Positions 26,848 through 34,946 of a stretch of DNA of 64,000 bases are shown piece after piece. Both the position numbers and the translations under genes were made by a program. Positions within the stretch are counted from its first letter, which is position 1, and the number at the start of each line of letters is the position of its first letter. Source of the DNA: Verrucomicrobiia bacterium (lineage in GTDB: Bacteria; Verrucomicrobiota; Verrucomicrobiia; Opitutales; Opitutaceae); NCBI GenBank assembly GCA_011525695.1, contig WYBX01000078.1:23149-87148 (forward strand), given 5' to 3'. The notes beneath the pieces are model-generated. The model saw nothing but the letters and a program-made list of their open reading frames with translations. It ran no database searches and was not told the origin of the DNA.

Positions 26848-27357
26848 TTAGGCCGCGACAGCGGGGTCAGATGAACGATTGCCAGGAACGGTCCCGACCG
26901 CGTCCGAAGGAAACACCGGGAGACTGGCGGGCGCCACGAAGTCGATTTCGTGCGTGCCACCACCACGCCAGTGACCCGAGAACAGCCACTCTTCGAAGTG
27001 GGCGAGCCAATAGCTCGCAAGCGGGACAGTAACGTTTGCGAGGAACATGTCATCGGTCCAGCATTCGACGCGGCGCATAAACAGGCACATTTCAATGGGC
27101 TCGGTCCGGGTTCGGACGTGAGGCAATTTACGGCCGGCCGCCAAAACCGAGAGCAGGGGATCAAGGCAATACATCTGCGGATATTCCCCGAGCGTGTGTT
27201 CCAGCCGGCACCGATATACGTGCGCCAACGGATGCGGCTGAATCGTCTGCGTCCACATCAGCCGACTGCGGCGAATCTCGCCGCTTCCGACAAACCGGCG
27301 TTGCAGGTGCAAAAGCTGCACCGCCAGCGAGATTGGCTTGGTCCGAAAAAACTTCAT
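26848..27357 (-). CDS. CBASS E2-like protein (Cap2-like, short type II)
   Basis: A 169-residue protein matching the stand-alone E2-like component of short type II CBASS. The pattern is HPLAHVYRCRLEHTLGEYP, then LPHVRT, MCLFM with the likely catalytic Cys 91, then ANVTVPLASYWLAHFEEWL and GHWRGGG. E2-like proteins prime the CD-NTase by conjugating its C-terminus to a target. Here no E1 or JAB partner is present, as expected for the short type. Its ATG overlaps the CD-NTase stop (ATGA). The start MKFFRTKPIS is unambiguous. Confidence 0.85.
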   Translation of the reverse strand: MKFFRTKPISLAVQLLHLQRRFVGSGEIRRSRLMWTQTIQPHPLAHVYRCRLEHTLGEYPQMYCLDPLLSVLAAGRKLPHVRTRTEPIEMCLFMRRVECWTDDMFLANVTVPLASYWLAHFEEWLFSGHWRGGGTHEIDFVAPASLPVFPSDAVGTVPGNRSSDPAVAA

Positions 27358-28562
27358 TTGATACCGTGAATCACGTGCCGCGGCACGGGCGCGACCGGAT
27401 CGATCGTTAGTCCGGCGGTCGCGCCGATTCCGAGAATTTGATGCTGCCGCGACTCGCTGAGAATATCCGCTTGTTTCGCAAAGGCGGAGTTGATGGCTCG
27501 CTCGCCGAGCGCTTCGGTCAGGAGCTGGCGCTGTGGTGCGTCGTGGGCGAGCAACTGCTGCAAGAGATCGATGAAGTCCTTCTGCCACGCGAAGAATGCC
27601 TCTGAATACCGCCGGTCTTTCCACTTCTCGACGAGGTTTTCCGAACGAAGGCTTGGGTTTTCAACGCGGAACTCGGTCCGATTCCCGACGGTCACCACCT
27701 CGATGTAATTTGACATGTCTTCGACACAGGCGAGCAGCAGATCGAATCCAGATTGAAATACTTTTTCTGTGACGTTGCGGGCGTAGGCATGCGTGAGCAG
27801 CGTCGTCACCACAATCGACGACGTGATGAGTGCCGACTGCTGCGTCTTTTTGTTGAAGTAGAAGTCGCGATAGCGTTTGGCGATTTGAGCGATCCGCTGG
27901 AGAGGCAATTTGAATTCCGTGTGTTCGGGCAACGGCTCAATCCGCGCGCTGTTCGCAATCGCCCGCTTTTCGTTAAAGGCAACAAGCTCGCCTTCGAACC
28001 GGGGCAAGACTGCGGCGTGTCGCTCGAACCAACTCGCGTAATCGCGCGGATTCGAGTCCTTCCAGTTCGTTCCGTCGGTGATGGCGATCACGTTGCCGCC
28101 CAGCTCGGAGTCCATCGAAGGAATGACATCGAGGTGGTAATCGCGCTCTCGGCTGAAATCGAGGCGCCAACCTTTCGGCAATGGCTTTACCGAGCCGTTA
28201 TATTTGGTGCGCAGATGAGTGCCGACAGCGGCGTGAAGAACATCGGGTCGATTACCCGTGCAAAGCCGCACAATCCTAAACACGACATCCAGGTCGAAAA
28301 CGTCCGTAATGTCGCGCAGCGGCCGAATCACTGTTCCGAGCCGCATCGATCCCTGCGGGAAGATGTCACCTTTATCCGTAGAAAGGCCGAGCGCTTTTGC
28401 CAAGTGGGCGCCACACTCCTTGTAAGTTGATTCTACATCCTCGCGCTGCTTCGCCGAGAGTTCGAGCGATGCAATCGCGTATTCAAGGATACCGGTCAGG
28501 GCACGGCGGCGGCCAAGATTTGCGGCCGGATTCTCTGGGCGACGTGTCAATAGTGTAGTCAT
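27354..28562 (-). CDS. CBASS CD-NTase (cGAS/DncV-like nucleotidyltransferase)
   Basis: A 402-residue enzyme that makes a cyclic oligonucleotide on phage infection. The nucleotidyltransferase signature is complete: GS at 71-72 (FPQGSMRLGTVIRP), FDLDVV with D90 and D92, and the third Asp in YHLDVIPS (D145). The C-terminal half is helical, ending HVIHGIK. The C-terminal tail is the usual E2 conjugation point. The start at 28562 (MTTLLTRRPE) is 5 bp after the CapV stop; the longer upstream frame overlaps capV and is rejected. The cyclic nucleotide product cannot be read from sequence. Confidence 0.93.
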   Translation of the reverse strand: MTTLLTRRPENPAANLGRRRALTGILEYAIASLELSAKQREDVESTYKECGAHLAKALGLSTDKGDIFPQGSMRLGTVIRPLRDITDVFDLDVVFRIVRLCTGNRPDVLHAAVGTHLRTKYNGSVKPLPKGWRLDFSRERDYHLDVIPSMDSELGGNVIAITDGTNWKDSNPRDYASWFERHAAVLPRFEGELVAFNEKRAIANSARIEPLPEHTEFKLPLQRIAQIAKRYRDFYFNKKTQQSALITSSIVVTTLLTHAYARNVTEKVFQSGFDLLLACVEDMSNYIEVVTVGNRTEFRVENPSLRSENLVEKWKDRRYSEAFFAWQKDFIDLLQQLLAHDAPQRQLLTEALGERAINSAFAKQADILSESRQHQILGIGATAGLTIDPVAPVPRHVIHGIK

Positions 28563-28567
28563 AAAGT

Positions 28568-29572
28568 TTAGTTCGAGCTGGAACGCACGAGACCCGTGCG
28601 CGCCTGATGCTGGAGAAATCTCCGTTCGACTTCCACGAAGCCCCTCGCGGCAGCCGATACTCCCAGCCCGCAATAGAGCTGAGGTGCGTAATGATCCAGC
28701 GGTGCGAAACCGCGTCCATGATCGGGCTTCACGCGCAGCCACGCGTCATCGCCCAAGAGGCGCGGCATCAGGCTCTCGATGCTCGCTGCCTGGGCCTGCA
28801 TCAGCACGTCCGGAGCCCGCTTTGCCCATGCCAGGAGCCCACCCCGCCGCAAACGTTCGCGTGGCAGCGCACATTCGGCCCCCTCCGTGCCGATGTTCAG
28901 GATCTTTACGCGCTCCTGCCAACGGCTGAAATTCAACCGCACCTCCAAGAAGCCGACCAGCGATGGGTTGTTGGCGAGCACACCACCGTCGATGAAGATT
29001 TCCGATTCCGCCGAGCAGAACGCTGGAAAGTATGTCGGTGCCGCGCTCGTTGCCCGCGCCACCTCCCAAATCGACCGCCGGTGATCGATCAGGTTGGCGT
29101 CGAAATGCGGTGTTTTGAAATACCAGTGTTTTCCATCCTGCAACTTGAACGAGGGGACAACAACGGGCGTCGTCAGGTCACTCAGCGTCTTTTCACCGAA
29201 CCGCTGTCGCAACGCGTGCTCCAGCGCGGAGGGATTATACTTGCTCGCAACCCAATGCCGCGCGCCCGCCCAAAACCGCCACGCCGACCAGCGGGAGGGG
29301 AAAATCTGTTTACCATCCTCGAGATAAAAATCGACCAGTGCCTTGGCCGGCATGCCGGCGGCGAGACCGAGGGCGATAATACCGCCGGTGGAGGTTCCAA
29401 CCATCAAGTCGAAGCAGCTTGCAATCGGGCGGCCCAGCCGGCCTTCCCATTCGGCGAGCACTTGCGCCGCAAAAAGCCCGCGATAGCCGCCCCCATCCAA
29501 GGCGAGCACTTGGAACGGTCGGTCGTCGGAAGAAGGTTTTTGTGGCGTCGTTGAGCCGAACAGTTGAGACAT
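28568..29572 (-). CDS. capV: CBASS effector, CapV-like patatin phospholipase
   Basis: A 334-residue patatin-like phospholipase. The oxyanion motif DGGGYRG (27-32), the nucleophile elbow GTSTGG (Ser 61) and the catalytic DGG (Asp 195) are all present. In CBASS this effector is activated by the cyclic nucleotide from the neighbouring CD-NTase and degrades the inner membrane. It is the first gene of the minus-strand operon. The upstream 99 bp separates it from a divergent regulatory operon. The symbol reflects the CapV type and is not a proven orthologue. Confidence 0.93.
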   Translation of the reverse strand: MSQLFGSTTPQKPSSDDRPFQVLALDGGGYRGLFAAQVLAEWEGRLGRPIASCFDLMVGTSTGGIIALGLAAGMPAKALVDFYLEDGKQIFPSRWSAWRFWAGARHWVASKYNPSALEHALRQRFGEKTLSDLTTPVVVPSFKLQDGKHWYFKTPHFDANLIDHRRSIWEVARATSAAPTYFPAFCSAESEIFIDGGVLANNPSLVGFLEVRLNFSRWQERVKILNIGTEGAECALPRERLRRGGLLAWAKRAPDVLMQAQAASIESLMPRLLGDDAWLRVKPDHGRGFAPLDHYAPQLYCGLGVSAAARGFVEVERRFLQHQARTGLVRSSSN

Positions 29573-29671
29573 TTGGGCTTATAGCAGAATGCGGCGATGC
29601 GACCGATTTTTGGGAAAGATTTCCAAAAATGTTTACCCGCGCCGCATTCTACCTTTGATGGCCGCTGTTCC
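29573..29671. promoter_or_regulatory. Divergent control region with nested inverted repeats
   Basis: The 99 bp between capV and the sigma-like gene contains an outer inverted repeat AGAATGCGGC (29586-29595) and GCCGCATTCT (29641-29650). Inside it is a near-perfect palindrome of ATTTTTGG-AAA and TTT-CCAAAAAT (29606-29630, one extra G). This is the layout of a bidirectional operator. No -10/-35 assignment was attempted. Confidence 0.7.
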
Positions 29672-30232
29672 ATGCTTCCGAAGGGTCTCGAGGACTGTTC
29701 CCAGTCTGACTGGGAAGATGCGCTCGCCCGCGCGACGAAGTTCGCCCACCTGCTGTCGGCGAAGCTCCCGCGCCATTTGACCGTGGCCGACGTGGTCCAG
29801 ACGGCGGTGGAACAATTGTTGGCAAGCACACGCACTTTCGATCTTCGCGACCATTCGCTGGCCGCCGTGCTATGCGGCACGGTAAAGAGCATTCTCAGCC
29901 CCAAAGGTCTGGCCGAGTTCAAGAATCGCATGCCTCTCGCGACGGAGCTTCAGTTGGCAAACGCTCGCGCGGAAGATCCCGACAATGAATCGCTGTTCAC
30001 CACGGCCGAACGCGACCAAATCATGGATCGCGTTTGTGAACTAGGCCGAGACGATCCTGTCTTTGTCGAATACGTCGCGGCGTTCCGCGCCAATTTCAGC
30101 CAAGAGGAAACTGCCGAGCTGCTCGGCATCTCAAAGGAACGTTGTTACGAGTTAAAGCGGAAGTTAAGGACCCTGACAATTCGTGCTGTGGAGGAATTCA
30201 AACCGGCCGATCTTCAACACCTGAACCGATGA
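29672..30232 (+). CDS. Sigma-like protein with C-terminal HTH
   Basis: A 186-residue protein from ATG 29672 (MLPKGLEDCSQS). It resembles ECF sigma factors: an N-terminal helical region (LTVADVVQTAVEQLL), a middle region, and a C-terminal region 4-type helix-turn-helix (FSQEETAELLGISKERCYELKRK). The region 2 -10 recognition part is weak, so it may be a DNA-binding regulator and not a true sigma factor. It is the first gene of an operon divergent from CBASS, and the next gene overlaps its stop (ATGA). Confidence 0.72.
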   Translation: MLPKGLEDCSQSDWEDALARATKFAHLLSAKLPRHLTVADVVQTAVEQLLASTRTFDLRDHSLAAVLCGTVKSILSPKGLAEFKNRMPLATELQLANARAEDPDNESLFTTAERDQIMDRVCELGRDDPVFVEYVAAFRANFSQEETAELLGISKERCYELKRKLRTLTIRAVEEFKPADLQHLNR

Positions 30233-30657
30233 GCCTGAAGCCGAAGCCAAACTCGATTGAAGAGTTATTGTTGGAAGACGCCCTTGATCCAGCCGTTCCA
30301 ACCGACAAAGTTCGCACGGAATTGCGGGCGAAAGGAGTCAACATCGACGCAATCATCGAACGGGCGAATGCCACTGTCGGTGCAGAGGTGCGCGCGCATC
30401 GCCGCGACCGCTCCGCAACAGCCATTGGCGTCCATGCGGAAGGCTTCGCCGCCGCACTCGCCGAATTCGCCACATGGCCGGTTGATCGGGTGAAAGCATG
30501 GCTCGGAGAAGTCGCCGACGGTCGCCACGGACCAGAGTTTCAATCTCTGGCGCAACCGTGCTTCCGGAATCGGTCGGCCGAGCAAATGACCGAGGGGGAA
30601 CTTCGGAACTTGGCGGCTGAGATCAAAGCAACTATGGGTTGCGGTGATGGGCGCTAA
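30229..30657 (+). CDS. Unknown protein between sigma-like and ImmA/IrrE genes
   Basis: A 142-residue acidic protein whose ATG overlaps the sigma-like stop. It has helix-rich charged segments and a Cys-containing C-terminal tail, with no recognised domain. It overlaps the next start by about 11 bp. In three-gene cassettes of this layout the middle protein could be an anti-sigma or repressor that the protease cleaves; that is an inference. Confidence 0.6.
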   Translation: MSLKPKPNSIEELLLEDALDPAVPTDKVRTELRAKGVNIDAIIERANATVGAEVRAHRRDRSATAIGVHAEGFAAALAEFATWPVDRVKAWLGEVADGRHGPEFQSLAQPCFRNRSAEQMTEGELRNLAAEIKATMGCGDGR

Positions 30658-31426
30658 CTACTCGGAAAGTAAATCGCGCGACGCCGCTAGGAAAGCGCTT
30701 CACAATCTCTGGGTTCAAGAGCCGGAGCACATTGATCTCGGGATTTTTACGGCGGAGAGCGGTCTCCACGTCGTTGAGGGAGGACTCGACACCGCGGATG
30801 GCCGTATCGTGGCGGGACAGGCTCAACGCGGATTCATTCGCGTGCGTGCCGGAATCAACAACCTCGGCCGTCGCCGTTTCATTGTCGCGCACGAACTCGG
30901 CCATTTCCACCTGCACAAAAGGCAGTCGTATACCGACACGCACCGTGAACTTTCGACATATCGCAACGGTAACATCGAAACCGAGGCGAATGTTTTCGCG
31001 GCTGAGCTGCTGATGCCCGAATTCCTGTTTAAGCCACGTATCGAGGGCAGTGAACCTTCACACGCGATGCTTCAACGGCTGGCTACGGACTTCTCGACTA
31101 GTCATCTCGCGACTATCATTCAATTCATCACCTACACGCGAGAGCCGTGTGCTCTGGTCGTATCGAAAAACGCAGTCGTGCAGTGGAGCCGATCAAGTCC
31201 TGCTTGGGAATGGCCTCTTCTCAGTGGCACGGTTCACCGATTCTCAGGTGCGGGCGAGTATTTCAATTCAGGAAACACGCCCAAGCTGGGTATGATTGAA
31301 ACTCCCGCTGGCGCATGGATTCCGCAATTCTCGGCCGGCGCCGACGAGACGATCCGCGAGGACGCGTTTGCTTGGCCGGATCAGCAAGTGGTGCTCAGCC
31401 TGCTGTGGGTGGATGGTGAACTTTAG
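30647..31426 (+). CDS. ImmA/IrrE-family metallopeptidase
   Basis: A 259-residue protein with the gluzincin motif RFIVAHELGHFHLH and a downstream TEANVFAAELLMPEF, giving the third zinc ligand. These proteins cleave HTH repressors in stress or phage responses (for example DdrO by IrrE, and CapH by CapP in CBASS). The ATG at 30647 (MGANYSESK) follows a GTG at 30644; the start overlaps the preceding gene. The C-terminal 90 residues are a less conserved beta-rich part. The context suggests it controls the divergent CBASS or the sigma-like protein. Confidence 0.85.
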   Translation: MGANYSESKSRDAARKALHNLWVQEPEHIDLGIFTAESGLHVVEGGLDTADGRIVAGQAQRGFIRVRAGINNLGRRRFIVAHELGHFHLHKRQSYTDTHRELSTYRNGNIETEANVFAAELLMPEFLFKPRIEGSEPSHAMLQRLATDFSTSHLATIIQFITYTREPCALVVSKNAVVQWSRSSPAWEWPLLSGTVHRFSGAGEYFNSGNTPKLGMIETPAGAWIPQFSAGADETIREDAFAWPDQQVVLSLLWVDGEL

Positions 31427-32170
31427 TTTTCGGGGAAACGTCTTTCCCCGCGGTCGAGTCTCCGTCTCGCCCTCCCCATTCCAGCGGGGACACCCCGCAA
31501 CGCCCCGATGCCGGCTCGCGCCGGCATTCTTCCAGCAGTCGCTGCGCGTGCGCTCCTCCCGTATTCCGTAGTGCTCGCGCGGAGTCCTGGTCGCTGCGAC
31601 CCGGAGACGGCTCGGCTCCCACCGCTCTGACCGCCTCAGACGAAACGTCGCCCAAGCTCGACCTTTCGTCCGGATCGCGCCCTCCGCACGCTCCGGGCCG
31701 CGACACCGGCGGTCACCGCGCTCCCGCTCGTCGCCGACTCCGGTTCTCCGCTCCGTGATTGCCACGTCGGCTTCATCGGTCATCTGCGCGCCGCACGCTT
31801 CGCTCCCAAGTAACCAGGGTCGCAAGGAACGGGCTTCGCCCAACCGACGGGAATACGCTCAGTCGCCGCTGGGCTTTCGGTCGCTCGCTCTCGTTGCGCC
31901 GCTCGCGCATCCGTAGTGTGCAAAGCCTTGTCCCCTGTGGGCTGCCCGATTGTAGCACCTGCGCCGGGTGGCGGGCCTGCGGCGCGAGCGCCTCGTCCCG
32001 TCCGCGCCTCAAGGTATTGCTCGCTGCGCTGCGCTCCACCTTGCGCTGCCGGTGCTGGCCGGAGGCATCCCTCCGGGGCGGCCGATTTAACGGTTCGGCT
32101 CGGGTGGGGTCCGCGCAGCGCGGCCCGCTGCAACCAGCGCCCTCGTTGGGGCGCCCAGAAAGCAAATGCC
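31427..32170 (+). repeat. Dispersed GC-rich repeat copy 2 and non-coding leader
   Basis: A 744-bp stretch without a convincing gene. It starts right after the protease stop with the hairpin CGGGGAAA/TTTCCCCG. Its blocks 31427-31513 and 31862-32008 match the repeat copy at 23917-24242. Between them lies about 350 bp of unmatched GC-rich sequence with short palindromes. The end leads into the DUF932 gene. Open frames here are GC-driven. Confidence 0.7.
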
Positions 32171-33043
32171 ATGAATACGATTGATTCCGTTACCGTGCCA
32201 GCCTCCCGCGTTTCCCGCGCGCTCTCGCCCGAGGACCTCCGCCGCGTCGCTCCGTCGGTTTTCGCCGAGAACGCCCGGCCCGGAGTTTCCTCGCGCTACA
32301 CCTTCGTTTCCACCGCGCAGGTCGTTGCCCTGCTCCAGGGGGAAGGATGGGAGCCCGTCAAGGCCTCCGAACAGCGCGTGCGGCTGGAATCCCGGGTGGG
32401 CTTCCAGATGCACGAGATTCGTTTCGCCCGACGCGCCGATTTGGACGCGGAGTCGTTCAAGGTCGGTGACACCCGGCCCGAAATGATTCTGCAGAACGCG
32501 CATGACGGCACGCGCGCCTATCGCATCGACGCGGGGCTCTACCGACTCGTTTGCCGCAACGGTTTGGTGGTGGCGGACGCCGCGTTCGCGCACGTCGCGA
32601 TCCGGCATCTCGACGTTTCCGCCGAGAAGTTCGCCGCCGCGGCGCAGGCCGTCGCCGATAACACCCCGCGGGTGATGGAGGTCATTGCCCGCTGGCAGGC
32701 CGTGCAACTCAGCGAAACGGCCCGGCAGGAGTTCGCCCGCCGGGCGACCGCGCTGCGCTGGGATGCGACGCGACCGGTCACCCGGTTGCTGACTCCCGAC
32801 AAGTTGCTCGCGCCGCTGCGCTACGGTGACCGGGCAACCGACCTCTGGACGACGTTCAATGTCGTGCAGGAGCACTTGCTCCGGGGCGGCATCCGTTACG
32901 CGGGGTATGTCCCGGCGGCGGCGGATGCGGTTTTCCCGACGCACTTCCTGCGCAACACGACCCGTCCGGTGGGCGGACTCCACGAAGGCCAACGACTCAA
33001 CAAGTCGCTCTGGACTTTGGCGGAAGAGTTCTCGCGCAACTGA
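32171..33043 (+). CDS. DUF932 domain protein (plasmid/mobile-element type)
   Basis: A 290-residue protein from ATG 32171 (MNTIDSVTVPASRVS). The DUF932 hallmarks are visible: an FVSTAQVVALL strand, ARRADLDAE, a GLYRLVCRNGLVV core, and a helical C-terminal region. The family occurs on plasmids, ICEs and phages and has been linked to anti-defence or replication, but its function is unclear. A 38-bp gap separates it from the next stretch, which holds a hairpin-like repeat GGGGAGCGGCCTTCGGGCCGCTCCCC (33052-33078, cut as described). Confidence 0.88.
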   Translation: MNTIDSVTVPASRVSRALSPEDLRRVAPSVFAENARPGVSSRYTFVSTAQVVALLQGEGWEPVKASEQRVRLESRVGFQMHEIRFARRADLDAESFKVGDTRPEMILQNAHDGTRAYRIDAGLYRLVCRNGLVVADAAFAHVAIRHLDVSAEKFAAAAQAVADNTPRVMEVIARWQAVQLSETARQEFARRATALRWDATRPVTRLLTPDKLLAPLRYGDRATDLWTTFNVVQEHLLRGGIRYAGYVPAAADAVFPTHFLRNTTRPVGGLHEGQRLNKSLWTLAEEFSRN

Positions 33044-33087
33044 AACCCTCGACGGGGAGCGGCCTTCGGGCCGCTCCCCTTTTCATC

Positions 33088-33831
33088 ATGAGCGAACACA
33101 CTCACATTTTTTCCGTGCGCGGGCGCCCGGTTGGTTTCGTGCCGGGTCGTTTCGGCGGCGCACTCGTGGCGATTGAGCGCGGTTATTTCCCCGTGAGCAG
33201 CACGGGCTATCGGTCGCTCGCCGGCCATTTCGGCATCAACGGGGAAGCTGATCCCACTGCGGTCTCGACCGATTTCCTTGAAGCATTGGCAGCCGAGCAA
33301 GACCGCACGCGCCAGACTTTGCTTGCGCGTCTGCGTCGTGTGCCGGTGCCGACGCCCGATCGTCTCGGGAACTTCATCGGCGTGAGCATCGATGCCGAAG
33401 CCGCGTTGGCGGAGGGATTCTTTGCCCCAGAAAATGAACGCTTCGCGCTCTGGCGCGGCGCGTTTCGGCTTCTCAACCGCATCGACACAGACCCGCGATT
33501 TCAGCCCACGCCGGCCGTCCCGGCGTGGCCCGCCACCGGGTGCGCGCAGGCGCTCGCAGTTCGACGTGCAATGCTCGGTTTCGTGCGTCGGCTCGCCGCC
33601 GGAGAATTGCCCGCGCCGCCGGACGGGACGCACTTCGCAGTCGGCGCTTACCTCGAATTGCCGCCAAAAAATGGCGGCGAGCCGACGTTCACGCTGCCGG
33701 CACTGACGGCGGAACTGCCGCTCGACCTGCCACCGTCGGAGGAATTCGAAGACGAGGATGAGCGGGAGACCGCGGACGCCGAGCCCTTTGACGTGGGCGA
33801 AGACGATCCCGCCCAGATGTCGCTACTCTGA
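33088..33831 (+). CDS. Hypothetical protein next to DUF932
   Basis: A 247-residue protein, mostly beta/alpha, with a strongly acidic C-terminal tail (EEFEDEDERETADAEPFD). No domain is recognised. It is paired with the DUF932 gene 44 bp upstream. In mobile-element DNA a DUF932 gene followed by a protein with an acidic tail could be a DNA-mimic-like or replication accessory, but nothing proves this. Confidence 0.6.
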   Translation: MSEHTHIFSVRGRPVGFVPGRFGGALVAIERGYFPVSSTGYRSLAGHFGINGEADPTAVSTDFLEALAAEQDRTRQTLLARLRRVPVPTPDRLGNFIGVSIDAEAALAEGFFAPENERFALWRGAFRLLNRIDTDPRFQPTPAVPAWPATGCAQALAVRRAMLGFVRRLAAGELPAPPDGTHFAVGAYLELPPKNGGEPTFTLPALTAELPLDLPPSEEFEDEDERETADAEPFDVGEDDPAQMSLL

Positions 33832-33949
33832 AATGTGCGCGGCGCGAGGTTTCCACCTCGCGCCGCGTTTTCTTTCGCCTTTCGGTGCCGCACTTCGCGC
33901 TGAGATTGTTCAGCTTGTCCCCAATTCGTTGGCGTGTTGCGGTCCTGGA

Positions 33950-34342
33950 ATGACGTGGCGAGAACTGCGCGACTTTCTTGAACGCGAAAACGAGCAGATG
34001 AAGCCGGGCGAATCGGCGCGCATTGAAAGCCTCCAACAGTCGACCGAGCCTGCGGCCGAACGTCGCGCTCGACGTTTGGCAGGCGAATATCCGGCCCGCA
34101 CGACGATCAACCGCGCATGCCTTGAATTCGCCGAACACGGGCGCTGGCCGGCCATGGATCCGGAGGCGACGCTCTACGCGCACGACCGGTGGATCTGGGC
34201 GATGTGGTTTTCCCGTTGGCTCGACGAAACGAGCCCTCTGCAAGCAGAACACAGTCGTGAGGAGTGGCTGGAGTGGCTGCTCGTCGAATCGTGGGACGAA
34301 TTGGGCGCCTGGCGCTGGCGCACCTCGCAAAAACCATCATGA
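33950..34342 (+). CDS. Small hypothetical protein
   Basis: A 130-residue protein (MTWRELRDFLERENEQ). It is hydrophilic, with Trp-rich segments (RWIWAMWFSRWLDE, EWLEWLLVESWDEL). No family is recognised. It lies 118 bp after the previous gene, in the same orientation, and may be part of the mobile-element operon. Confidence 0.5.
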   Translation: MTWRELRDFLERENEQMKPGESARIESLQQSTEPAAERRARRLAGEYPARTTINRACLEFAEHGRWPAMDPEATLYAHDRWIWAMWFSRWLDETSPLQAEHSREEWLEWLLVESWDELGAWRWRTSQKPS

Positions 34343-34413
34343 CGCGACGCGGCACCGCGCTCTCAGTCGTCACGAGGGAGTCTGCGCACGCGAAACCGAA
34401 GCGCCCTTCCGCG

Positions 34414-34662
34414 TTAGACGGGTTCGACCCGGGTGATCTTTAATGTAAAAGCCGTCGCGTCGTCGGCGGCCGGAAAATCTACATCGAAAACAAATCGGTG
34501 TCTTTCGACGGGCAATTCACAATACGCCGACACCCATTCCCAAAGTTGTCCACTGCCATAGCCTTTGCGCGCTAGCTCCGCGGACTCAACAATGTGAGGG
34601 ACGTTACCGTCGAGGATTCCGTCCGCAAACGCTTCGAGGAGTTTCTGTTCTGTGTCGTTCAC
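34414..34662 (-). CDS. Small hypothetical protein, GTG start
   Basis: An 82-residue acidic protein from GTG 34662 (MNDTEQKLLEAFADGIL), with a CCGAGG ribosome-binding sequence at the right distance. The longer frame to 34824 adds residues that look like a shifted reading of upstream sequence. No family is recognised. The gene is convergent with the gene at 33950. Confidence 0.45.
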   Translation of the reverse strand: MNDTEQKLLEAFADGILDGNVPHIVESAELARKGYGSGQLWEWVSAYCELPVERHRFVFDVDFPAADDATAFTLKITRVEPV

Positions 34663-34946
34663 GTGGACCTCGGAGATTTGTTGGATCTGGAGTCGCGCGA
34701 CCTGCTGGTTCACCGGATTATCCTCGGCGAGCAATAGCGCGGCCGTCGCTGAGCTTCGAAACGCCGAAGCTCTTCCTCTTTCGCCAGATCGCGATTGTGC
34801 TGCCGGGCTCCACCGTTCGTGCATTCACCGCGCGAGCCTTTCATCGAGTTCGACCACGATGTGAACGGCCGCACCGCTCCGACGCGTGACAATGTCCTCT
34901 CGGATTCGCATAAACGCGGCAATGGACTCCTCGAATCGAGCGATGC

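Noticed and set aside
26718..27164. An alternative minus-strand frame across the E2-like and HNH genes
   Set aside because: It is out of frame with the ATGA-linked E2-like gene, which has clear family motifs, and it shows no motif of its own.
31427..32170. Several overlapping open frames (about 90-190 codons) in the repeat region
   Set aside because: They exist on both strands and several frames at once, have Arg/Pro/Ser-rich composition, and coincide with a non-coding repeat found elsewhere.
34414..34824. A response-regulator-like phrase (LLAEDNPVNQQVA) in the long form of the minus-strand frame
   Set aside because: It lies upstream of the likely GTG start at 34662, is not followed by the Asp phosphorylation or Lys motifs of a receiver, and the start context there is poor.
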